Origin: Myxococcus xanthus
GTDB taxonomy: Bacteria > Myxococcota > Myxococcia > Myxococcales > Myxococcaceae
Direction: 5' to 3'
Length of the DNA stretch: 64,000 nucleotides
NCBI RefSeq assembly: GCF_900106535.1
Contig: NZ_FNOH01000003.1
Span: forward strand, 496,001-560,000
Shown here: positions 44,901 to 53,211 of the stretch, piece after piece
How the letters are laid out: the number at the start of each line of letters is the position of its first letter
Position numbering within the stretch: position 1 is the first letter of the stretch
Position numbers and translations under genes: made by a program
Notes under the pieces: generated by a model
The model's database searches: none
What the model was told of the DNA's origin: nothing
The model's input: the letters and a program-made list of their open reading frames with translations, nothing else

Positions 44901-45716
44901 ATGCCCGCCCCCTCACGCGTCGAGATAGACGAGTCCAACGCGCAGTTTCGTGGAGCCTGGAGGCTGTTCGCCCTGGGCAGCAAGTCGGGTGAAGTGGTGG
45001 AGCGACCCGAGGTCTACATCACCGCCTGCCACGTCGCCTGGTCGATGATGAACTCCGCCTTCCTGCGCGCGCCCGTCGAAACGGAACAAGCGCTGGCGGC
45101 CTCGGCGGCCTCCGCGGCGCGCTACTTCTCCGCCGGCAAACATGGCTGGAGCTTCGTCATCTGCGACGACTGGCTGGCGCCCTCCGTGCGCGACAACGCG
45201 CCATCCATCCTCGCCTGGTACGGGCTCAAGTCCGAGATGGACGTCACCGGCATGGTGGCGGACCGGCTGGCGCCCTCCATTCACCCACGGCATCCGTTCG
45301 CCGTGCGTCCCGTCACGGATACCTGGGGCCGGCAGGCCGTGGCCGACATCAACGCCAACGTCTACGACGTCCCCCGCCACTTCGGCCGTGAAGCCTTCGA
45401 CGAGGACACGCTCTACACCCCGGACTGCCAGGGCTTCGTGGCGTGCCGCGACGAAGAGGCCGCGGCCAGCACGGTGGTGCTGCGCGTGGATGCCGCCGCC
45501 TACGTCGCCCTGGTCGCGACCCAGCCGCAACACCGCCGGCAAGGTGCCGCCGAGGCCGTGATGCGACACGCGCTGGCCAAGGCCCATCAGGACTGGGGCA
45601 CCGAGCGCACCGTCCTCCACGCCACGAGCGCAGGCGAGCCCGTCTACACCCGCATGGGCTACCGGCCGGTGACGCGCTTCCGCATGTACATGGCGCCACC
45701 ACCTGGCCAGGGCTGA
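44901..45716 (+). CDS. GNAT-family N-acetyltransferase
   Basis: A 271-residue protein. The last 120 residues carry the acetyl-CoA binding motif A (VATQPQHRRQGAAEAVMRHAL) and motif B (TSAGEPVYTRMGYRPVTRFRMY). The N-terminal 140 residues (QFRGAWRLFALG, then ASAARYFSAGKHGWSFVICDDW) may be a second, degenerate GNAT half. It would acetylate an amine on an unknown small molecule or protein. ATG 44901 has AGGAG 5-8 bp upstream. It is divergent from the DUF692 gene. Confidence 0.85.
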   Translation: MPAPSRVEIDESNAQFRGAWRLFALGSKSGEVVERPEVYITACHVAWSMMNSAFLRAPVETEQALAASAASAARYFSAGKHGWSFVICDDWLAPSVRDNAPSILAWYGLKSEMDVTGMVADRLAPSIHPRHPFAVRPVTDTWGRQAVADINANVYDVPRHFGREAFDEDTLYTPDCQGFVACRDEEAAASTVVLRVDAAAYVALVATQPQHRRQGAAEAVMRHALAKAHQDWGTERTVLHATSAGEPVYTRMGYRPVTRFRMYMAPPPGQG

Positions 45717-45945
45717 GCCACACGCGGTACTCGGTACGGGGGAGTAGAAACAGACTCACGCCATTTCGAGAGAGTGACTGGCTTTTTCTACCGAGCTTGA
45801 ACGCCAGCCGCTCCATCGTATTGAAGAATGCCGCTCCCGCATGAACTGCGGCCCACATTCTTCGATGGCGTGGAGGTTGTGGCAGACTGATCCGTGAGGG
45901 GGCTTGCCGCGCGTCTTGCATCGCCCAGCCACACGGAGTCCGCAC

Positions 45946-46779
45946 ATGGCCAAGTGGGATGATCTCGTCCTGGCGATTCCACCGCACGGGGGCGGCAGGC
46001 ATCAGGCTCCCGCCGCGGTCGCGCTGCTGGAGACACTCCTCGGCCTTCACGAAGCACAGCTCACCCTCCTTCGCGGGTTGCGTCGCGACGTCCGGCCGCT
46101 GCAGGAAGGTCCCTTTCATGCCGGGCGGCTCCACCTGGAGGCCGTGCGCGCCCCTCAGGCCACCCGCGACGAACAGTTGGAGCGGCTGAAGTCCGCGCGG
46201 AGCTGCTTCACGGAAGCCATGGGCACCGAGCGCGACAAGGCGCGGCTGTCGTTCATCGCCCTGCACTTGGGCCTCTGCTGGCTGCTGCTGGGCGCGGAGC
46301 GGGATGCGCGGGAGTGGATGCAGCTGGCCCACCGCACGGCCGTGGAGGCCATGAAGGACATCCTGGTGGAAGCCTCGAAGCACCAGGGCCTCACCCAGAA
46401 CCGGTACCTGGATCCAGCGCTCACCTTCTTCATGTTCTTCACCAGCACGGCCACGCTGGGCGCGGGCTACCTCTTCTGGGACCGGGTGCTCAGCAAGCGC
46501 ACGGGCACGGTGATGCGGCGCGCGCTGGGGCAGATGCAGGCGCTGGCGGACTACGTGGACATGCTGGGCGATGTCCGCCTCCACCTGGGCGAGCTCCCCC
46601 ATGACGTCGCCCGTTACGAGCTGACCCACGGCGTGGACGAACAGCAGTCCGTCGCCCGCATCACCATCCGGAAGCTCATCAACGACCGGGAGGCCATCTA
46701 CTTCAACGGCCGGGAGACCCGGAAGGTCACCTGGAACGACCAGGAACGCTCCGAGGTCATCACCCGCGAGCTGATCTGA
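45946..46779 (+). CDS. Conserved protein of unknown function
   Basis: A 277-residue protein starting at ATG 45946, with GGAG about 8 bp upstream. The N-terminal half is helical (TLLGLHEAQLTLLRGLRRDVRPL, RDEQLERLKSARSCFTEAM). One hydrophobic stretch near residues 165-185 (LTFFMFFTSTATLGAGYLFW) could be a membrane segment. The C-terminus is polar with no catalytic signature. No family is recognised and the neighbours give no functional clue. Confidence 0.75.
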   Translation: MAKWDDLVLAIPPHGGGRHQAPAAVALLETLLGLHEAQLTLLRGLRRDVRPLQEGPFHAGRLHLEAVRAPQATRDEQLERLKSARSCFTEAMGTERDKARLSFIALHLGLCWLLLGAERDAREWMQLAHRTAVEAMKDILVEASKHQGLTQNRYLDPALTFFMFFTSTATLGAGYLFWDRVLSKRTGTVMRRALGQMQALADYVDMLGDVRLHLGELPHDVARYELTHGVDEQQSVARITIRKLINDREAIYFNGRETRKVTWNDQERSEVITRELI

Positions 46780-46873
46780 CGCCGGGCGCTGTCACCGTCC
46801 CGTCAAATCCTGTTTTCAGGATTGCCGCGAGCGCAACGTCAGACCTGCCCGCCATAGTAGCGGCACTTCCTTG

Positions 46874-46981
46874 ATGGGGGCGAAGGTGACGGCGCAGACG
46901 ATGCTCGTGTTCATTCCAGTGATTCTCCTACTCGCCGCGGCGGTTGCGATTCCGCGGCCCCGCCGGCGCTCACGCCGGTAG
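46874..46981 (+). CDS. Possible small single-span membrane peptide (35 aa)
   Basis: A 35-codon frame encodes a short polar start, a hydrophobic helix (MLVFIPVILLLAAAVAI) and a very basic tail (PRPRRRSRR), the layout of small regulatory membrane peptides. It is followed 8 bp later by a strong hairpin. No clear ribosome site precedes ATG 46874 or the alternative ATG 46901, so translation is uncertain. Confidence 0.3.
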   Translation: MGAKVTAQTMLVFIPVILLLAAAVAIPRPRRRSRR

Positions 46982-46989
46982 TGGTAGTC

Positions 46990-47014
46990 ACGGCCGGGGT
47001 TGCGCCCCGGCCGT
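46990..47014. terminator. Strong hairpin upstream of the Cre-like response regulator
   Basis: ACGGCCGGGG, loop TTGCG, CCCCGGCCGT: a perfect 10-bp GC-rich stem without a U-tract. It separates the preceding transcript (45946 gene and possible small ORF) from the two-component genes. Confidence 0.55.
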
Positions 47015-47076
47015 CTCCCTGGCCCGGGCGGGTGTAGAGTGCGGCAGTCGTCGCAACCCTCCCCTCCCGAGCAGCC

Positions 47077-47775
47077 GTGGCCGAACGTCCCACAGTCCTG
47101 GTCGTCGACGATGATCCTCACCTGAGGGAAATCGTCCGCTTCGCGCTGGAGCAGGGAGGCTTCCGGGTGGATGAGGCCGCCGATGGCCGCGCCGCCCTGA
47201 CGCAGGTCGACCGCGGCCTCCCAGCGCTCATCGTCCTGGACATCATGATGCCGGAGCTGGACGGGCTCGCCGTGTGCCGTGAGGTCCGGCGCAAGCACGA
47301 GCTGCCCATCGTCTTCCTCTCCTCGCGGGATGACGAGGTCGACCGCATCCTGGGCCTGGAGCTGGGCGGCGACGACTACCTCACCAAGCCCTTCAGCCCG
47401 CGCGAGCTCGTGGCGCGCGTGAAGGCGGTGCTCCGGCGCGCACGGCCCGCGCCGGCCCCGGAGGTCGAAGCGCCCGCGGCGCGGATGCAGTCCCGAGGGC
47501 CGCTGCGCATGGATGCGGAGCGCTGGCGCGCGTGGTGGCAGGACACGGAAGTGGTGCTCACGGTGACGGAGTTCCAGCTCCTGGCCACGCTGCTCCGAGT
47601 CCCCGGCAAGGTCTTCACCCGGGATGAGCTGATGAACCGCGTCTACGACGATGTCGTGGTCAGCGACCGGACCATCGACAGCCACGTGCGCCGGGTCCGG
47701 CAGAAGTTCGCGAGCGCGGGCGGAGACGTCATCGAGACGGTGCATGGCCTTGGCTATCGGCTCGCCCTCCCCTGA
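47077..47775 (+). CDS. OmpR-family response regulator (CreB-like)
   Basis: A 232-residue regulator. The receiver (1-115) has VLVVDDD, phospho-acceptor Asp in IVLDIMMPELDG and conserved Lys in LTKPFSPREL. The C-terminal winged helix (about 150-232) has LTVTEFQLLATLL and TIDSHVRRVRQKF for DNA binding. GTG 47077 is the likely start. The histidine kinase gene begins 32 bp before its stop codon, so the two are translationally coupled. The nearby CreD-like gene suggests a relative of CreBC, though orthology is not proven. Confidence 0.92.
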   Translation: MAERPTVLVVDDDPHLREIVRFALEQGGFRVDEAADGRAALTQVDRGLPALIVLDIMMPELDGLAVCREVRRKHELPIVFLSSRDDEVDRILGLELGGDDYLTKPFSPRELVARVKAVLRRARPAPAPEVEAPAARMQSRGPLRMDAERWRAWWQDTEVVLTVTEFQLLATLLRVPGKVFTRDELMNRVYDDVVVSDRTIDSHVRRVRQKFASAGGDVIETVHGLGYRLALP

Positions 47776-49384
47776 GCGCCGCGCGCGCCCGCGCTTGTGG
47801 CTGGTGTTCGCCGCCGTGGGCGTGGCGGGGTTCGCCCTCACGCTGGCGGGGCTCGCCTTCGTGCGCGTCTACGACAACCAGCTCATCCGCCAGACGGAGT
47901 CGGAGCTGATTGCCCAGGGCGCGGTGGTCGCGGAGGTCTTCCGCGAGCGGCTGCGCGCCACCGTGCCAGAGGGCGCCTACGGCCGCGAGCGCACCGCTCC
48001 CTGGCCCTTCCCCATTCCCGACGACACGCGCCTGCGCCCCATCCTCCCGTCGCTCAGGGCCTCGGATGCATCCCTGCCGCCGGGCGACACGCCTCGGCCT
48101 TCACGTGTTCCCGCGGAGCCGCTGTCACACGCGGCTGGACTGCAACTGACGCCGCTGCTCGAACAGGTGCGTGCGGCGACGCTGGCCGGCATCCGCGTGG
48201 TAGACACCGAGGGCGTGGTCGTGGCCAGCAGCAGCTCCGCCCTGCTGTGGACGACGCTGGCGGACCGCACAGAGGTCCAGCGGGCCCTGCGCGGCGAGCC
48301 CGTCAGCGTGCTGCGCCGCCGCGTCGCCGATCCCGAGGACACCCCGCTGGCGTCGCTCAGCCGCGACACCGGCATCCGCGTCACGGTGGCGTTGCCCGTG
48401 CTGGAAGGCGATCGCGTCTGGGGCGCGGTGGTGCTGACGCGCACGCCCATGACGTTCGCCAAGGCGACGTACGCGGACCGGTGGAACCTCACCGCCACTG
48501 GCTTCGTGTTGCTCGGCGCGGTGGCGCTGATGTCCCTGGCCGCCGCGGCGCTGGTGGGCCGGCCGGTGCGCGCGCTGGTGAAGCAGACGCGCGCCATCGC
48601 CATGAGCGACCCTTCGGGCTTCGAGCCCATGGCGCGCCCCGTGGTGGCCGAGCTGGCCGAGCTCTCCGAATCCCTGGCCGGCATGGCCACCGCGTTGCGA
48701 GACAGGAACCAGTACATCCGTTCCTTCGCGGCCAACGTGTCGCACGAGTTCAAGACGCCGCTGGCCTCCATCCAAGGCGCGGTGGAGCTGCTGCGCGACA
48801 GCGCCGACGCGATGTCCCCCGAGCAACGCGCGCGATTCCTCGCCAACGTGGACGCGGATGCCCGCAGGCTCACCCGACTGGTGCAGCGCCTGCTGGAGCT
48901 GGCCCGGGCGGACTCCATGACGGCCACGCCCGCGCAGGTGGAGCTGGGCCCGCTGTTGGAGGGGCTCGCCCTCCGCGCCCGCGCCGACGGTGCCACGGCC
49001 ATCCATGTGACGGCACCACCCGCGGGCCTGAAGGTGAGCCTCCCGCAGGAAGTGCTCGACGATGTGCTGTGGCAGCTCGTCACCAATGCCCGCCAGCACG
49101 GTGGCGACACCGTCCGCGTGGACCTGTCGGTGGAGCAGGCCCCGGAGGCGGACCTGGTGCGCGTGGTGGTGAAGGACCGCGGCAAGGGCATCTCCGAGTC
49201 CAACCGTGCGCGCATCTTCGACGCCTTCTTCACCACTGCCCGCGAGCGCGGCGGCACGGGCCTGGGGCTGACGATTGCCCAGTCCATGCTGCGCGCCTTC
49301 CACGCGAGGTTGGAGCTGCTTCCTTCCGACACGGGCACCACCTTCGCGGTGGTGGCGCCCGTGCCCCGGCTTCAACGGAAGTAG
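47744..49384 (+). CDS. Sensor histidine kinase (CreC-like)
   Basis: A 546-residue membrane kinase starting at ATG 47744. Two transmembrane helices (near residues 20-38 and about 250-270) bracket a roughly 210-residue extracytoplasmic sensor domain with a Cache/PAS-like feel. A HAMP-like linker is followed by HisKA with the phospho-His in NVSHEFKTPLASIQG and HATPase_c motifs (VTNARQHGGD, VKDRGKGIS, RGGTGLGLTIAQ). It phosphorylates the regulator upstream. It converges on 49372-50550 with a 13-bp overlap of 3' ends. Confidence 0.92.
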   Translation: MALAIGSPSPERRARPRLWLVFAAVGVAGFALTLAGLAFVRVYDNQLIRQTESELIAQGAVVAEVFRERLRATVPEGAYGRERTAPWPFPIPDDTRLRPILPSLRASDASLPPGDTPRPSRVPAEPLSHAAGLQLTPLLEQVRAATLAGIRVVDTEGVVVASSSSALLWTTLADRTEVQRALRGEPVSVLRRRVADPEDTPLASLSRDTGIRVTVALPVLEGDRVWGAVVLTRTPMTFAKATYADRWNLTATGFVLLGAVALMSLAAAALVGRPVRALVKQTRAIAMSDPSGFEPMARPVVAELAELSESLAGMATALRDRNQYIRSFAANVSHEFKTPLASIQGAVELLRDSADAMSPEQRARFLANVDADARRLTRLVQRLLELARADSMTATPAQVELGPLLEGLALRARADGATAIHVTAPPAGLKVSLPQEVLDDVLWQLVTNARQHGGDTVRVDLSVEQAPEADLVRVVVKDRGKGISESNRARIFDAFFTTARERGGTGLGLTIAQSMLRAFHARLELLPSDTGTTFAVVAPVPRLQRK

Positions 49385-50550
49385 CTGTCGGAGATGTCCA
49401 CGGAGTAGCCCAGCTCCAGCGTGGGCGAGGACGCGGCCACCAGGAACTGGCGGAAGTGCAGCGCCTTCCCGGGCAGGCCCGACGCCCCCGCGGCCACGGA
49501 TTCCGTCGACTCGTACTGCTCCAGGCTGCCGCCCTCGCGCCGATAGTTGAACACCGCGGGGAAGTGCGCGCGTGCGCGGAGCTCCGCCACCGGCCAGGAG
49601 ACTCGCGGCAACGCCAGCTTCAACCGGCCGGAGAGGTGGAACACGCCCAGCTCTCGCGACAGCACCACCTCCAGCGTCCCGCCCGTCTCTCCCAGCCGCG
49701 CCGGAGCGACCTTCAATGCCAGGGGGCCGTTCTCCGACTCCACGGGGACGGGAATGGCATTCAGGGTGACGCGCTCCAGCCGGTGTCCTTCCGGCAGCAC
49801 CAGTTCCAGCGGCTGCTCGCGGTCCAGGCTCAGCGCATAGCTGACGCGCAGCGTGGCTCTGCCTTCCAGCGTGGACACCCAGGACGCGGTGGCCTCGGTG
49901 ATGCGCGGCTCGAGCGGCGGGCGCACCTGCTGCTTCTGGCTTTGTGCCACCCGAGCCACCGCCGCGCGCCAGCCGACGCGCAGCATGCCTTGCACGGGAT
50001 AGACGGCGTGAGACTCGCCTCCCATCGAAGCCAGCGGCTCGGTGAGCGTGAAGACAGACGTGTCCGCCTCCAGCGCCAGCGGCACCGGGGACGCGTGGGG
50101 CCCGAAGCGCAGTTGGGCCCGGCGCTCCGGCCCCGCTCCGGGCGAGCGGATGGAGACGCCCACGTCGAAGACGTAGCGCCCGGCCTTCCGCGTGAGCAGG
50201 CAGAGGTACCCGTCGACGACGCCCACGGTGCCTTCCTCCAACGAGGGCAACGTGGCCGGGTACGTGTCCGCGTCGAGTTGGAGCAGGCGCACCTGCGTCC
50301 AGCGTCCGTCCGCGAGCACCTCCACGTCGAAGTGTCCGTCCACGAAGAGGGCATCCGCCGTGAGCCGGCCCTTGAGCTGGCTCTTCACCAGTGCCTCCAT
50401 CGGAGGTGCTTCAGCGGGAGCCGTCTGGCGCTGCGCGTAGAGGGGAATCAGCTCCTGAAGCGGCACGGTGGCGGTGCCGGAGGGAGTCTTGGCGGCCGAG
50501 CCATCGGCCGTGGTCAGCAGGAGTCCAACGAAGAGCGGTACGGTCCACAT
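49372..50550 (-). CDS. Exported protein of unknown function, partner of CreD-like protein
   Basis: A 392-residue protein with a signal peptide (MWTVPLFVGLLLTTADGSAA) and an otherwise beta-rich mature part; HFDVEVLADGRWTQVRLLQLD and GTVGVVDGYLCLLTRKAGRYVFDVGV suggest a periplasmic domain. No catalytic motif is evident. It begins 7 bp after the CreD-like gene, so the two are probably co-transcribed and may act together at the envelope. ATG 50550 is chosen over a longer frame lacking the signal peptide at its start. Confidence 0.75.
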   Translation of the reverse strand: MWTVPLFVGLLLTTADGSAAKTPSGTATVPLQELIPLYAQRQTAPAEAPPMEALVKSQLKGRLTADALFVDGHFDVEVLADGRWTQVRLLQLDADTYPATLPSLEEGTVGVVDGYLCLLTRKAGRYVFDVGVSIRSPGAGPERRAQLRFGPHASPVPLALEADTSVFTLTEPLASMGGESHAVYPVQGMLRVGWRAAVARVAQSQKQQVRPPLEPRITEATASWVSTLEGRATLRVSYALSLDREQPLELVLPEGHRLERVTLNAIPVPVESENGPLALKVAPARLGETGGTLEVVLSRELGVFHLSGRLKLALPRVSWPVAELRARAHFPAVFNYRREGGSLEQYESTESVAAGASGLPGKALHFRQFLVAASSPTLELGYSVDISDSYFR

Positions 50551-50557
50551 GGCGGAA

Positions 50558-51883
50558 TCAGCTCGCTTCCGGGGTGACAGGGGTGGAGGCAGCGGGAGCC
50601 ACGGCGGCGCGCGGAGGCTCACCTGGCAGGGACAAGTCGGAGAGGAAGGCCCGCACACCAGCGCGGGTGGAGAGCACCATCAGCCCCAGCAGCGCGGCGA
50701 GGATCTCCAGCGTGTAGATGAGGCCGGTGTAGCCCTGGAGGATGACGGCGCCGGTGGGGACCACCAGCGTGGCGCCCCACAGCGCCGCGAGCACGGACGT
50801 CCGCTCCTTCGGGAAGAGCCAGCGGACGTACACCACCACCGCCGCGCCCAGGCCCACCGCGCAGACGGCGTAGGCGGCGTAGAAGTTCATGAAGGCCGCC
50901 AGGTACGCCAGCAGCACGAAGAAGAAGCCGTACACGGACGCCAGCAGGTACGTCTCGTGGAGCGCGAGCGAACGGCGGTGGCGCAACCCCAGGGCCGCGA
51001 GCAGCGCGAGCAGCCCCAGGAAGGGCACCCAGGCCCGGGTCGCCATCGTGCCCACCAGCGCGTCGAACGTTTTCTCCGACGGGAGGATGACGCCCAGGTT
51101 CACTCCCGACTCCAGCGACTGGAAGGCCCAATCCAGCGTCACCGCGTCGGCCGTGGTGTTCACCGACGACGCGGCCAGCACACCCGACGGGTAGTCGTAG
51201 TTCTCCCCTCCTTCGACGGCGACGTGGACGCGCACGTCCCGCGCGGGCAGCGCTGGATCCAAGCGGTACACGAATGAGTTCAGCCCCCGGGCGCGGTAGC
51301 GGATGGTGAAGCGGGACGTGGCGCCCTTGGCGATGCGGCCCGTCCACACCAGCCGGTTGCCGGACTCGCCCAGGTCCAGGCTGGACTCCGTGCCGTCGAC
51401 CAGGAACTGGAGCTCCGACAGCAGCACCTGCGACTTGTCCATCTCCATGGGGAAGATGAACGCCACGTCGATGTCGGTGCTCTCGCGGTTGACCACCGCG
51501 TAGTCGGCGTTGAGGGTGAAATCGAAGCCGGAGAAGTAGCGCAGCCCGCGCTTACGGTAGTTCATCTTCGCCTGCACCTCGACGTGCTGGCGGTCGAAGG
51601 GCAGCGGCTTCAGCTCGGTGAAGATGGTGCCGCTGTGCACGTAGCGCAGGGACGGCGCGGGCTGGATGACGGGCGCGCCCCAGCGGTCCTCCACCCCGGC
51701 GGCCAGCTCCGAGTTGGCGAAGTCCGTCCGGTCCGCCACCTGCCCGGCGATGACGGCCGTGGCGAAGACGACGATGACCAGACTGCCGAAGACGTGGTGG
51801 GCCACGAGCCAGCGCAGGGCCCGGCGAAGGGCGCCTTCGGGCGCGCGCGGCGGACGGGGAGGCAGCGGAGGAGGTGCGTTCAT
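50558..51883 (-). CDS. CreD-like inner membrane protein
   Basis: A 441-residue protein resembling CreD. A Pro-rich cytosolic start precedes one transmembrane helix (SLVIVVFATAVIAGQVAD), then a large periplasmic domain (SLRYVHSGTIFTELKPLPFDRQHVEVQAKMNYRKRGLRYFSGFDF region), and about six C-terminal helices (VPFLGLLALLAALGL, LLASVYGFFFVLLAYLAAF and others). CreD is a target of CreBC in enterobacteria and affects envelope integrity and beta-lactam response. Here the gene is convergent with a CreBC-like two-component pair rather than co-directional. Confidence 0.8.
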   Translation of the reverse strand: MNAPPPLPPRPPRAPEGALRRALRWLVAHHVFGSLVIVVFATAVIAGQVADRTDFANSELAAGVEDRWGAPVIQPAPSLRYVHSGTIFTELKPLPFDRQHVEVQAKMNYRKRGLRYFSGFDFTLNADYAVVNRESTDIDVAFIFPMEMDKSQVLLSELQFLVDGTESSLDLGESGNRLVWTGRIAKGATSRFTIRYRARGLNSFVYRLDPALPARDVRVHVAVEGGENYDYPSGVLAASSVNTTADAVTLDWAFQSLESGVNLGVILPSEKTFDALVGTMATRAWVPFLGLLALLAALGLRHRRSLALHETYLLASVYGFFFVLLAYLAAFMNFYAAYAVCAVGLGAAVVVYVRWLFPKERTSVLAALWGATLVVPTGAVILQGYTGLIYTLEILAALLGLMVLSTRAGVRAFLSDLSLPGEPPRAAVAPAASTPVTPEAS

Positions 51884-52059
51884 GGGCGCAGGATCTGCGC
51901 CCCCCGTGCAACGGTGATGGCCCCCTTGTGCGGCTGCCAAGGAATGTTCGTGCAGATTTCGTGCAGGCCGGGATGCAGCTTCACCCGGCCCCGGGTACAC
52001 TCTGCGTCCATTCCGCGTCCTGGACGCGGCCCTTTCCCTGAAGCCCCGACAAGGTCGTC

Positions 52060-52581
52060 ATGTCCGTCCCTGGAATCGGCTTCCCTGGCCCCTGGCGGCT
52101 CCGCTCTGGAGCCGAAGAATACGAACTGCTCGTCATGCGAGCCGTGACAGCCCTCGACGAGCGGGAGCGCGTCCCGGCCGAGCACATCACCTGGCAGCTC
52201 GACCATTGGCTGACCTCCGCCCGCAGGCCCCTGCTGGAGATGTACGAGGCCTTGGGTGGCATCCTTCCGTGGAACGCCAGCTCGCTGGACCGCGCCCGGC
52301 AGGACGCCCGCGTGCGAGACCGGCTGGTGCAGGCGCTGGAGCGCCGTGAGCTGGTGGCCCTGCGCGTGCAGCGCCGCGCCGCCGCCTGGGCGTGGCCGGA
52401 ACCGGCCCTGCCGCCCCCCCGGCCCGAGCCCGAGGTCATCCCCCTGGCGCGCCCCCCCGTGGAGGTCTTCACCCTCTTCCCCGACCCGGCACGGCAGGCC
52501 GAAGCCCTGCGCCAGGCCGCGGCGGCGGGTGTGCCGTTCTGCGAGGAGTGTGAAAAGCAGAAGCAACGGGCCGCGGCGTGA
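52060..52581 (+). CDS. Small protein coupled to DUF4123 gene, probably type VI secretion related
   Basis: A 173-residue protein. The N-terminal half is helical (ERERVPAEHITWQLDHWLT, MYEALGGILPWN). A Pro-rich middle precedes a C-terminal segment with CEEC (GVPFCEECEKQK), a tail I associate with myxobacterial type VI-linked proteins. The stop codon overlaps the start of the DUF4123 gene by 4 bp (GTGA), so the two are translationally coupled. Confidence 0.7.
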   Translation: MSVPGIGFPGPWRLRSGAEEYELLVMRAVTALDERERVPAEHITWQLDHWLTSARRPLLEMYEALGGILPWNASSLDRARQDARVRDRLVQALERRELVALRVQRRAAAWAWPEPALPPPRPEPEVIPLARPPVEVFTLFPDPARQAEALRQAAAAGVPFCEECEKQKQRAAA

Positions 52582-53147
52582 GCGCACCGGTCCCCCAGCT
52601 TCCGGGCCTGCTGCAGTGGATGCGTCAGGCCACGGAGGAAGCGCCCACCTCGGCGCTCTACGCCATCCTGGACGGGGCGCGGGCCCCCAACATCCACCGG
52701 CTGGTGCTCACCTGCGGCCTGACGCAGAGCTGCCTCTATGCGGGGAAGCTGCCACCGGAGCTGGTGGAGGTGGCGCCCTACCTGGTGCAACTGCGGCCCG
52801 GAGCGCCCGCCACGGAGCAACTGCTCGCCGCGGGCTGGGGCAAGAGCTGGGGCATCTTCGTGCAGAGCCCGGCCCACCCGGACGCGCTGCGGCGGCACCT
52901 GCGGCGCTTCCTCAAGGTCAAGGACGCCAACGGCAAGCCGCTGGTGTTCCGCTACTACGACCCGCGCGTGCTGCGCGTCTACCTGCCCACATGCACGGAC
53001 GATGAGTTGGACTTCCTCTTCGGCCCCATCGAGCAGTTCTTCGCCGAGTCCGAGGACGGCGGCAGCATGCTCGCCTACGCGCGCCGTCCCGAGGAGGCGC
53101 CCCTGGACGCGCCGCCGCTGACCGTCCTCCCGACGCCGCTCATGTAG
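52578..53147 (+). CDS. DUF4123-domain protein, type VI secretion adaptor-like
   Basis: A 189-residue protein consisting almost wholly of a DUF4123 domain: LYAILDGARAPNIHRLV, ELVEVAPYLVQL, GWGKSWGIFVQSPA, LRRHLRRFLKVKDANGKPLVFRYYDPRVLRVYLPTC. DUF4123 (Tap/TEC-type) proteins load effectors onto VgrG spikes of type VI secretion systems and are usually encoded next to effector and vgrG genes. None is seen here; the downstream gene is convergent. It may serve effectors encoded elsewhere. Confidence 0.85.
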   Translation: MSAPVPQLPGLLQWMRQATEEAPTSALYAILDGARAPNIHRLVLTCGLTQSCLYAGKLPPELVEVAPYLVQLRPGAPATEQLLAAGWGKSWGIFVQSPAHPDALRRHLRRFLKVKDANGKPLVFRYYDPRVLRVYLPTCTDDELDFLFGPIEQFFAESEDGGSMLAYARRPEEAPLDAPPLTVLPTPLM

Positions 53148-53166
53148 TGGCCTCGGCCCCCCCCCT

Positions 53167-53194
53167 GGGGCGCACCGTTGAATCGATGCGCCCC
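53167..53194. terminator. Hairpin between convergent DUF4123 and lipoprotein genes
   Basis: GGGGCGCA, a 12-base loop, TGCGCCCC: a perfect 8-bp stem in the 64-bp gap between convergent stops. Confidence 0.55.
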
Positions 53195-53211
53195 GGTCGG
53201 GCTTCCCCGCG

